Of a stretch of DNA of 42,849 nucleotides, positions 36,092-42,849 are shown piece by piece. How positions within the stretch are numbered: position 1 is the first letter of the stretch; each line of letters begins with the position of its first letter. This stretch comes from Nitrososphaeria archaeon. Its GTDB lineage: Archaea > Thermoproteota > Nitrososphaeria > Nitrososphaerales > Nitrososphaeraceae. The DNA is taken from contig JAJPIN010000157.1 in the NCBI GenBank assembly GCA_021324715.1, positions 1 to 42,849 of the forward strand. Reading direction: 5' to 3'. The position numbers were made by a program, and so were the translations under genes. The notes under the pieces are model-generated. The model searched no databases. It was not told the origin of the DNA and saw only the letters and a program-made list of their open reading frames with translations.

Positions 36092-36837
36092 TTTACCGCC
36101 GTCAAGACTACAGGCCCCTCGGAAGTAATTGCAACAGTATGTTCAAAATGAGCAGCTAAAGAATCATCTCTAGTTACTACTGTCCAACAATCATTAAGTA
36201 CTAAAGTTTCTGGATTTCCAGCGACTACTACAGGCTCAATTGCTATTACCATACCTTCTTGCAATTCTATACCTGTATTAGGTATACCTTGATTAGGTAT
36301 CTTCGGATCTTCATGCAAAGTACGTCCGATTCCATGACCTGTATATCCTTCTACAACAGAATAGCCGGCAAGTTTTACATATTGCTCTATTGTAAAAGAC
36401 ACATCCCCCACACGAAAACCAGGGGAACAAAGTTTAATTGCCTCGGTAAGAGCCTCTTTTGTGGTTTGGATTAGATCTGAAGCATCTGTAGTGGTGGTGC
36501 CGATGGGTATTGTAATTGCCATATCTGTATTAAAACCATCTAAAATCGCTCCCACGTCCAAAGATAAAATGTCTCCGCCGACTAGTTTGCGATCATTTGG
36601 GATGCCATGGATGACTTCGCTATTGACTGAAGCACAGATATTGTATTCGTAACCTCGGTATCCTTTGAAAGCACTTTTAAGACCTTCTTTTTGAAGCATG
36701 CGAGCAAAGATACCGTCTAATTGTTTTGTAGTGCGTCCCGGAGAGGCAAGTTCTGCAAGTTCAGATAGTACTTTTGCTAAGCGTTTGCCACACTCTTTCA
36801 TTACTTCTATTTCTGATTTTGATTTTAGAATTATCAT
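36088..36837 (-). CDS. map: methionine aminopeptidase, type I
   Basis: SVNSEVIHGIP, LSLDVGAILDGFNTDMA, GHGIGRTLHEDP, GMVIAIEP, FEHTVAIT. Confidence 0.9.
   Translation of the reverse strand: MIILKSKSEIEVMKECGKRLAKVLSELAELASPGRTTKQLDGIFARMLQKEGLKSAFKGYRGYEYNICASVNSEVIHGIPNDRKLVGGDILSLDVGAILDGFNTDMAITIPIGTTTTDASDLIQTTKEALTEAIKLCSPGFRVGDVSFTIEQYVKLAGYSVVEGYTGHGIGRTLHEDPKIPNQGIPNTGIELQEGMVIAIEPVVVAGNPETLVLNDCWTVVTRDDSLAAHFEHTVAITSEGPVVLTAVK
36405..36413 (+). repeat. CCCCCACAC motif copy 20
   Basis: exact 9-mer. Confidence 0.9.
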
Positions 36838-37499
36838 ATACCGTCTGGTGGAATAGCTGTTTTATGTGCATAGGTAAGGGTGCCGAGATTGGGGTGGATT
36901 ATGTAGCCACTAATTAAAATGTATTCATCTAATATTTTTTCAATATCATAGCGAGCAGCAAAATGGTGATATTCTATTGAAATAATTGAGGGAGGTTTAT
37001 GTAATTTCATATAAGATTCGAGAATGGGAAGTTCTGATCCTTCAACATCAAGTTTTAAAATGTCACAGTTGGGTAAGAAATCTGGATGACAGACTCTTAC
37101 TTTCACTTCAGCTGCATTGGGGGTATTTGTAAGATCTTTATCAAGAGAATGCATTCCTGAATTAACATCTGAGAGGTACAGTGTTATTTCTTTATCTGTA
37201 GTAGGGTAAACTGCGGCATTGATTATGCAATAACTCCAAGTTGCGGCACCAGAAGCTTGCATATTTTTGAGATAGTATTCTGCGCTAGTTTTTAAAGGCT
37301 CAAAAGCGATAACATGTGCATTAGGAATTTTATTTAGTATCCAATAGGAATATGCACCTAAGTTTGCGCCAAGATCTAGAACTGTTGGATTGTGGGGGAA
37401 TTCAACGCTACCAAACTCATATTCACCATCAATCACTTTTTTAAGATGTGATTTTAGAAACTCATCTGCACCGAAATATTTAAATGGCTTTAGTGACAT
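36834..37499 (-). CDS. FkbM-family methyltransferase
   Basis: VLDLGANLGAYSYW, VIAFEPLKTSAEYY, ILKLDVEGSELPIL. Confidence 0.8.
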   Translation of the reverse strand: MSLKPFKYFGADEFLKSHLKKVIDGEYEFGSVEFPHNPTVLDLGANLGAYSYWILNKIPNAHVIAFEPLKTSAEYYLKNMQASGAATWSYCIINAAVYPTTDKEITLYLSDVNSGMHSLDKDLTNTPNAAEVKVRVCHPDFLPNCDILKLDVEGSELPILESYMKLHKPPSIISIEYHHFAARYDIEKILDEYILISGYIIHPNLGTLTYAHKTAIPPDGI

Positions 37500-37505
37500 A
37501 TTTAG

Positions 37506-37533
37506 TTGGCCGTTTTTAATTCAGAACGGCCAA
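37506..37533. repeat. 9-bp perfect hairpin TTGGCCGTT-n10-AACGGCCAA just upstream of FkbM start codon
   Basis: read directly. Confidence 0.6.
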
Positions 37534-37559
37534 ACTGATCATGAAAAAAGACTCTAGAA

Positions 37560-38063
37560 CTAAGCTCTGTAAGCAGCAGTACCTTTGACAGAGGTCTTAC
37601 CATTGAAAGTAGTTTCTTCTACTTTAATGATAGCTTCGCGGCCACTTAAGTCAACTGCATCGCCACGGATCGAAATACGGGCCGAGGCACCTTTCCATTC
37701 AGCGCCTTCCTCAAGCTCACCAGTCTGTTCAACAGACACAACACCTGATGTAACATCTTCAGCGGAAACGCCAAGAGCTACTAAGGTATCTCCAAATTGC
37801 TTTGCTTTAGGACGACCATTTTTATCTGTTCCTTCAAGCATTACAGTTAGGTTTACGCCTTTGAGGCCTGCATTTTCTGGATCGGCATGTTTAAAAAACA
37901 TTTGAAGTTTTCTTTCACCGGCCATTGTTTTCTTTACTTTAAGTTCACCCGCTAAAGCCATTCGATATGTTCCAGCAGGAGTTGTAGCAAATTCCTTTTT
38001 GTTTCCTGTGTAAATATCATCCGCGCTTAAGCTTGGGGTGATTGTATTATCATCATTACTCAT
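37560..38063 (-). CDS. DUF669-like / ssDNA-binding-like protein
   Basis: TPAGTYRM..., MFFKHADPENAGLKG; position beside ERF and PolA. Confidence 0.45.
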   Translation of the reverse strand: MSNDDNTITPSLSADDIYTGNKKEFATTPAGTYRMALAGELKVKKTMAGERKLQMFFKHADPENAGLKGVNLTVMLEGTDKNGRPKAKQFGDTLVALGVSAEDVTSGVVSVEQTGELEEGAEWKGASARISIRGDAVDLSGREAIIKVEETTFNGKTSVKGTAAYRA

Positions 38064-38126
38064 TTTTTATTTTTCCTTTGTTTGTTGTTTAATTAATATT
38101 ACTTCAATCTACAATTAGCGTCAAGC

Positions 38127-38315
38127 CTAGGTATTTCTCCTTTTCTTTATAATAATTGTAGAATCGTCTCTAAGCTCCCCAGCTTCTTTATCAATATAGT
38201 CAGTTAAATCTGCTTCTCGGGTGAATACATCAAAATGAGTAAGTCCGCCATCTTCTGTTTGGACTTCATAACGAAATTTGGGAGGTGTTAAATTAAAGTT
38301 TTTGCTGTTCGACAT
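38127..38315 (-). CDS. hypothetical protein (MSNSKNFNLTPPKF...)
   Basis: ORF track, start re-assigned. Confidence 0.4.
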   Translation of the reverse strand: MSNSKNFNLTPPKFRYEVQTEDGGLTHFDVFTREADLTDYIDKEAGELRDDSTIIIKKRRNT

Positions 38316-38493
38316 CTGAAAAATCCCTATCACGATTAATTCGATATACAACATAGTTCTCTAATACAAGATTACCAATAAAACCAACTCCAACAGCAAT
38401 AAAATAGTTATCAGTTAAAAAAGCTACTGTTGCAACACTAATAGCAATTGTAGTTAAATAGATATAAGCAAAAGTCTTTAAAAAGTGTTTCAT
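38293..38493 (-). CDS. small membrane protein
   Basis: two hydrophobic segments. Confidence 0.5.
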   Translation of the reverse strand: MKHFLKTFAYIYLTTIAISVATVAFLTDNYFIAVGVGFIGNLVLENYVVYRINRDRDFSDVEQQKL

Positions 38494-38924
38494 TTTACAA
38501 TCTTTACTGGCATACTGGCAAGGTTTGCATCATCGTCAGCAGCATAAGAACCAATCATAGCAGACAAGGCATAGCGTCGGGCATATGAAATGCAGCTACC
38601 AACACCTTGAGGATCATTTTTAGAAGGGCTCATTACAGTAGTTCCGCAGATCCATTCGCCACTAATGTGGGTAAGTAAAGTTGTGACTGTGATTACGGTT
38701 CCATTACCGCCAGTAAGTTGCACGACTGCAAGACCATTTTTAGCCAAAGGTTCTCTTACGGATTCCCAAACGCTTTGAAGATCTGCATATTTACTTTTGA
38801 AGAATGGATTAGTGCTGTCTTTTATTGCGGGAGCAAGAGTTGCTTGTACTTTTACTAATGCTTCAGTAAGTTTTGAGATTGAAGCACTCATTAAATTTTC
38901 ACTTAGTTTGATTGGGGATTCCAT
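38490..38924 (-). CDS. ERF-family ssDNA annealing recombinase
   Basis: NPFFKSKYADLQSVWESVREPLAKNGLAVVQ...GSCISYARRYALSAMIG. Confidence 0.85.
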   Translation of the reverse strand: MESPIKLSENLMSASISKLTEALVKVQATLAPAIKDSTNPFFKSKYADLQSVWESVREPLAKNGLAVVQLTGGNGTVITVTTLLTHISGEWICGTTVMSPSKNDPQGVGSCISYARRYALSAMIGSYAADDDANLASMPVKIVK

Positions 38925-38931
38925 AGCTTCC

Positions 38932-39147
38932 TTATAAATCGTAGGTTAAATCAAAAATATCTGGTTCTTTTTTACGTTCTAATTCATTACTAAGTTCAAC
39001 GATAGTATCAATCTTTTTCTTTAAATCTGATCCAATTGAACAAACTTGAATAGCAGTAATAAGATCACGCAAACGACGGACTTCGGCAATTAACTCACTT
39101 CGAAGCACAGGCTCTATTGGCTTTCCATCTTTAGAAAAAGAAATCAT
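38932..39147 (-). CDS. hypothetical protein
   Basis: ORF track. Confidence 0.45.
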   Translation of the reverse strand: MISFSKDGKPIEPVLRSELIAEVRRLRDLITAIQVCSIGSDLKKKIDTIVELSNELERKKEPDIFDLTYDL

Positions 39148-39185
39148 ATAAGAACACTGACATATTTTTTATTTGTTGTCAAGAG

Positions 39186-39362
39186 CTATTTCCCAAATTT
39201 CGGGGTCCAGCCGGAACCAATAAGGCTAAAAGAGGTATTATAGGTCGTATTGCGAATCACTGAGCCCCCACACGCCGGACAAGAACGCTTTTTATCCCGA
39301 TCTGCAACAGAGGCTTGAGCATCATAAGGTCCGCATTTTTTGCATACAAAAGTGTAGAGCAT
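39186..39362 (-). CDS. FmdB-like zinc-ribbon protein (MLYTFVCKKCGPYDAQASVADRDKKRSCPACGGSVIRNTTYNTSFSLIGSGWTPKFGK)
   Basis: 58 aa ORF below track cutoff; CKKCG...CPACGG. Confidence 0.65.
   Translation of the reverse strand: MLYTFVCKKCGPYDAQASVADRDKKRSCPACGGSVIRNTTYNTSFSLIGSGWTPKFGK
39265..39273 (+). repeat. CCCCCACAC motif copy 21
   Basis: exact 9-mer. Confidence 0.9.
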
Positions 39363-39547
39363 TAGGCAGGAAGTCTAGAGGTATCTACTTCGGCTTTCAT
39401 TGCGGTTAAAGCATCGATGACTTCTTCTAAGTCTTGTCGTTGGAGTGATCTTAGATGATCAATTGCAGCATCTAAACCAAGGTTGTAGTCTGCATTTCGC
39501 ATATTGGCCCAAGTTGATACTGCGTAACATTGAAGTTTTTCTCCCAT
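39362..39547 (-). CDS. hypothetical protein
   Basis: ORF track. Confidence 0.45.
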   Translation of the reverse strand: MGEKLQCYAVSTWANMRNADYNLGLDAAIDHLRSLQRQDLEEVIDALTAMKAEVDTSRLPA

Positions 39548-39556
39548 AAGTCTCCT

Positions 39557-40024
39557 TTATTTAGATTGCTCTTTTACTGCGCCTGCCATAACTTTCATAT
39601 ATTCTTCAATTATATCTGAATTTTGGATAGAATTACCTACAGATTCTTTTTTGTATCGATCATCTAGATCACTTCTATTTTCTGTTTCGAATGTGCTAAT
39701 AAATACAAGACAGCATAAAGCGTGTGCGATGTGGGACAATCCAGATTCTTCATCCTTATCTTTTCCAGAATTGAAATCCAATAGGTGTCGCTGGGCAGCT
39801 GAGATGAGCCTACTATATAAAATTCCTTTTCGCCAGTTATGAGCAGCATATTTCCGTGCCCCGAAGCCGAGAACTTTCGCAATTTCCACAATAGCTTCAC
39901 TAGGGACCAAAGAGATAGGTGGTTTTTCTGAATCATATTTAAGACCTCCTAAAGAAATTTCTTTTTCATGTGTGTGTTTTGTTATTTGATCACAACTAGC
40001 GCAATCAGGAGCTTCTGGTTTCAT
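39557..40024 (-). CDS. DUF5664 / dATP-dGTP diphosphohydrolase-like (MazG-related)
   Basis: GLKYDSEKPPISLVPSEAIVEIAKVLGFGARKYAAHNWRKG...HLLDFNSGKDKDEESGLSHIAHALCCLVFI. Confidence 0.75.
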   Translation of the reverse strand: MKPEAPDCASCDQITKHTHEKEISLGGLKYDSEKPPISLVPSEAIVEIAKVLGFGARKYAAHNWRKGILYSRLISAAQRHLLDFNSGKDKDEESGLSHIAHALCCLVFISTFETENRSDLDDRYKKESVGNSIQNSDIIEEYMKVMAGAVKEQSK

Positions 40025-40191
40025 ACTGCACCGCTTCCATCGCAATCAGGTTTTTTACAAGCACAAGATTTCATTTCGGCTTCAAGTTCACGAATGTCAT
40101 TACAAGCATCTGAAGCACCATGCCAATCTTCTCTAGAAATGCAAGACATCAAATAGCGAATGAGTGCTTCTTTTTGTTCATCTCTAGTCAT
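40021..40191 (-). CDS. small Cys-rich protein
   Basis: 56 aa ORF: MTRDEQKEALIRYLMSCISREDWHGASDACNDIRELEAEMKSCACKKPDCDGSGAV; ATGA coupling to next gene. Confidence 0.5.
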   Translation of the reverse strand: MTRDEQKEALIRYLMSCISREDWHGASDACNDIRELEAEMKSCACKKPDCDGSGAV

Positions 40192-40342
40192 TCTTCAATC
40201 GTCTCATCTTTGACTTTTTGGAGAGCATGCAAAATCTCACTACATTGTTCATATTCACCATTTTTATCTGCATGTAATGTGCGGAAATACTACATTGCTC
40301 TGTAAGATAATATGCTAATTTTTTAAGGTCTTTGTTAGTCAT
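40184..40342 (-). CDS. hypothetical protein (MTNKDLKKLAYYLTEQ...)
   Basis: start re-assigned by overlap. Confidence 0.4.
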   Translation of the reverse strand: MTNKDLKKLAYYLTEQCSISAHYMQIKMVNMNNVVRFCMLSKKSKMRRLKND

Positions 40343-40556
40343 TTTGACTTTTTTCACACTTAGCGTTTTTGATAATAATGTTTTCATTAAGATCGCAAAT
40401 GATAAGCACATCTTTTTTATTTTGAATACATGAACATTCATTAAGTTCTACATTATATACGTATGTATTACCACAACTTGTTAAAAACATTAAAGCAGCT
40501 GCTACTGCAATGATATGGGCTATTATTAATAAAATTTTTATTATATTGTTTTTCAT
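40335..40556 (-). CDS. small lipoprotein
   Basis: MKNNIIKILLIIAHIIAVAAALMFLTSC lipobox. Confidence 0.55.
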   Translation of the reverse strand: MKNNIIKILLIIAHIIAVAAALMFLTSCGNTYVYNVELNECSCIQNKKDVLIICDLNENIIIKNAKCEKSQND

Positions 40557-40741
40557 ATATCCTTCCAATCAAAATCTTTTAAGTTAATAGATTCTAAGCG
40601 TTTGTAAAATTTGCCCCATCTTTTTTGTGCTTTGCGAAGCAACATCATAAAAACTGCGCCCATAGCTCCTAAGAACACAAATCCTAAGATAATGGCCCAT
40701 ATAGTTGCGAAGGCATCGACAAAATAAACAACCCAGATCAT
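40553..40741 (-). CDS. small membrane protein
   Basis: TM segment. Confidence 0.5.
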   Translation of the reverse strand: MIWVVYFVDAFATIWAIILGFVFLGAMGAVFMMLLRKAQKRWGKFYKRLESINLKDFDWKDI

Positions 40742-40825
40742 AAGAGTTCAAATACCAAATATGCGATTCCGAAGATGCTGATAGCTAGAATGATGATTAT
40801 GTCTAAATTCATAATAACTTAAATA

Positions 40826-41035
40826 TTAAAGATCCTCCAATTTTGAATTAATCAAAGCATCTCTTATAATTACATGCATAAGTTCTAAGTTACTTTCATA
40901 ATAATCATAAGTAATATCAGTAATTCTTTGTTGTTCTTTAATTATTAATCCAGTTAATTTTATTAATAGAATTCCTAATATTCCAAATAAAAAACACAAA
41001 ACAGCACAAATTAAAATTGTGTCATTTGAGATCAT
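40826..41035 (-). CDS. small membrane protein
   Basis: N-terminal TM. Confidence 0.5.
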   Translation of the reverse strand: MISNDTILICAVLCFLFGILGILLIKLTGLIIKEQQRITDITYDYYESNLELMHVIIRDALINSKLEDL

Positions 41036-41535
41036 ACTCCGCCGAGTTCCTTAAATCTAAGTAAGAAAAGCTTTTCTACATTCTTTGAAGCCATAGGTAT
41101 TTTTTTCCATCCTTTTTGAAAGAGACGCTCATCAAATAATACTTCTTTATCTGCTTGGTGAACGATCTTAGTAAAAGGATACTTTAAATTGAATCTTTTT
41201 GCAATAGCTTTCTGAAATCGCTTCTCAAGTCGCTGGTAGTCTTTACAAAGGGCCTTCATTGGAGATGGAACGTCTGCGCAATAAGCCTCGGATGCATCAT
41301 GAAGTAGACCGGCTAAGGCTTCTTTAGGACTGCCTCCATTACGCTCGATCCATTCCGAAACCACAATCGAATGGGCAGCTACAGAATACAGGCTGGGAAG
41401 CTGCCCTGAAAAACGACAAGTAAGTGAAAGACCACGAGCAATGTCAGAAATTCTAATATCTGCTGCGACAGGAGCTTTAGCTTTGATTTTGACTCCGGTC
41501 CAGGTACGAAAGTAATCTTTAGATGTGGAGCGCAT
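41032..41535 (-). CDS. HD-domain phosphohydrolase (YfbR/DatZ-like)
   Basis: SDIARGLSLTCRFSGQLPSLYSVAAHSIVVS...GLLHDASEAYCADVPSPMK. Confidence 0.8.
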   Translation of the reverse strand: MRSTSKDYFRTWTGVKIKAKAPVAADIRISDIARGLSLTCRFSGQLPSLYSVAAHSIVVSEWIERNGGSPKEALAGLLHDASEAYCADVPSPMKALCKDYQRLEKRFQKAIAKRFNLKYPFTKIVHQADKEVLFDERLFQKGWKKIPMASKNVEKLFLLRFKELGGV

Positions 41536-41627
41536 TAAAAAAATCTCCTGCATAGTATACCTAGAATAAATCCACCTAAAAATGCCACCGCCCCCACACC
41601 CAGGACCACTTTCATGAATGTGCGCAT
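41535..41627 (-). CDS. 30 aa membrane protein MRTFMKVVLGVGAVAFLGGFILGILCRRFF
   Basis: C-terminal part of ORF 41535..41861; TM helix. Confidence 0.4.
   Translation of the reverse strand: MRTFMKVVLGVGAVAFLGGFILGILCRRFF
41591..41599 (+). repeat. CCCCCACAC motif copy 22
   Basis: exact 9-mer. Confidence 0.9.
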
Positions 41628-41634
41628 GATTTGA

Positions 41635-41898
41635 TCAAACATAATAGTCCGGATCTTTGTGCTTCCGTGTGGGGGTGTGACCTCGTTCACGGCGGCGACG
41701 TCGCATTTCATTATATCTATCGATGTTTTCATTGTGCCAGGCAAGAGCAATTCGGGCACAGAATTTGCGCCTACAGTTAGGGGAGCATGATTTTTTGCTT
41801 CTATTCTTGGTGTTATCAACAAATTCAGTGTTGCAAATGTTGCAAACTTTTTTGCAGACAAAATCTGGATACTTTTCTAAGTTACCGTCTATAGTCAC
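41635..41898 (-). CDS. zinc-finger protein (GTG start)
   Basis: CKKVCNICNTEF...CSPNCRRKFCAR. Confidence 0.55.
   Translation of the reverse strand: MTIDGNLEKYPDFVCKKVCNICNTEFVDNTKNRSKKSCSPNCRRKFCARIALAWHNENIDRYNEMRRRRRERGHTPTRKHKDPDYYV
41667..41675 (-). repeat. CCCCCACAC motif copy 23
   Basis: exact 9-mer. Confidence 0.9.
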
Positions 41899-42037
41899 TC
41901 CCCGCGCTCCTTTTCTTTACTTGTTTGAGTAGCTCAACTTGCTTTTTTGTAGAGTCAAGCTCACGTTGAATAGCCTTGATTGCTGCAGCGATTCCGTATG
42001 ATCTATAGATTGATTCGATGTCAGTGTTTGTAAGCAT
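41882..42037 (-). CDS. small coiled-coil protein (MLTNTDIESIYRSYGIAAAIKAIQRELDSTKKQVELLKQVKKRSAGSDYRR)
   Basis: 51 aa ORF below track cutoff; tight overlaps. Confidence 0.5.
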   Translation of the reverse strand: MLTNTDIESIYRSYGIAAAIKAIQRELDSTKKQVELLKQVKKRSAGSDYRR

Positions 42038-42801
42038 TAGGGTTTCCTAGGTTCCTTAACTGGGTGAATATAACCACCTTGACTACATACATAGCAGCCA
42101 TCATAAGCAATTGTACCAAAGTGAATGAGATTAATCCAGGGTAAAAGCTTTGGTATCATGCCTGCATCAATAGCTCTAGCACAAAAGAGATAGTCTTCAC
42201 TGAGATAGATCTTTTTGTGTACAGTTGGTTCTTCACGGATTTCACAATCAAAATAAGCTATGACTTCTTCACCAAAGGGAGTCATTGGAATGTGGTTGTT
42301 AGCATAAGTTCCACATAAAGGTTTAATTGCTTGGAATGCAGCACGACTGATAAGCAGGAAGCCGGTTCCTAGATATTTTACTTCAAGGGGATCATAATAT
42401 TTAACTTCTTGTTTTCCGTGTGTGGCTGGAATGATTACGTGTGATCCAGCACAGTGGGCTAGCCAACTATCATGAACACCATTATTAATGTGGGTTCTTA
42501 TGTTTGGCCAATTGATTTCTTTTTTAGAATACGTGGCTCCTAAAATAGGTTCTTTTTTTATTTCTGCGCAAAGGATCATTTCAATTGCTTGAAGAGCATT
42601 AAATCCAATATCAGAGTCAATAAAAATAAGATAATCGGGATCATTTTTAAGCGCGAGGTGTGTTATTGCATTGCGACCTCGTTGGATTAAGGATTCATTA
42701 AAGAGTGTTTGAACACTTAAGTGCATGCCTACTCTATCAGAAAACATTTGAAGATTACCTAATGCCATTGCAAAAGCACCGTGACAAAGACCTCCATACA
42801 T
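42037..42801 (-). CDS. glycosyltransferase-like protein (GT-A fold)
   Basis: YLIFIDSDIGF (DxD), ATYSKK, YLGTGFLLISRAAF, YLSEDYLFCARA; start may lie upstream/off window. Confidence 0.75.
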   Translation of the reverse strand: MYGGLCHGAFAMALGNLQMFSDRVGMHLSVQTLFNESLIQRGRNAITHLALKNDPDYLIFIDSDIGFNALQAIEMILCAEIKKEPILGATYSKKEINWPNIRTHINNGVHDSWLAHCAGSHVIIPATHGKQEVKYYDPLEVKYLGTGFLLISRAAFQAIKPLCGTYANNHIPMTPFGEEVIAYFDCEIREEPTVHKKIYLSEDYLFCARAIDAGMIPKLLPWINLIHFGTIAYDGCYVCSQGGYIHPVKEPRKP

Positions 42802-42849
42802 AGGGGCGCCAACAGCTATTTTAAGTCCTTTAAGAATATCTAATTGTCT

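Noticed and set aside
1167-41675. Motif explained by a repeated peptide or codon bias
   Set aside because: The word is translated in different frames and both strands, giving different peptides, and also occurs in three intergenic sites.
1167-41675. Motif as G-quadruplex former
   Set aside because: Each copy has only one run of 5-6 G; nearby G-runs sufficient for a quadruplex are not generally present.
1-42849. CRISPR array, tRNA, integrase/att site, IS element
   Set aside because: No regularly spaced direct repeats, no cloverleaf recognised, no integrase or transposase ORF found.

Overview
The window is AT-rich, densely packed phage DNA, probably a complete or near-complete podovirus-like genome infecting a Gram-negative host. 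One rightward block (about 6.6-32.2 kb) carries a DEDD exonuclease, small terminase, a terminase large subunit split over two ORFs, portal, scaffold, capsid, tail and ejection proteins, and a lysis cassette (TM protein, signal-peptide ClpP-like protease, M15 peptidase). The leftward genes (42.8-32.2 kb and 5.9-0 kb) carry a PolA DNA polymerase, DUF3987 ATPase, ERF annealase, PD-(D/E)XK nuclease, nucleotide-pool enzymes, methionine aminopeptidase, FkbM methyltransferase, a glycosyltransferase and a PagL-like lipid A deacylase. The two blocks diverge from one control region (about 5.9-6.6 kb) and converge at 32175/32176. The most unusual signal is a 9-bp word, CCCCCACAC (extended consensus AGCCCCCACAC[G/C]). 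I find 23 exact copies spread over the whole window on both strands. It lies in different reading frames of unrelated genes, mostly alternates in orientation as convergent pairs, and sits directly upstream of three phage promoters. Single-mismatch versions are much rarer than exact ones, which points to selection on the DNA word itself. Further observations are five promoters predicted to give leaderless or near-leaderless mRNAs, a shared CCATA/TATGG operator-like element, a 24-bp inverted repeat upstream of a ribbon-helix-helix gene, and about a dozen Cys-rich mini-proteins or domains, several below the ORF-track cutoff. All calls come from reading the sequence. No searches were run.
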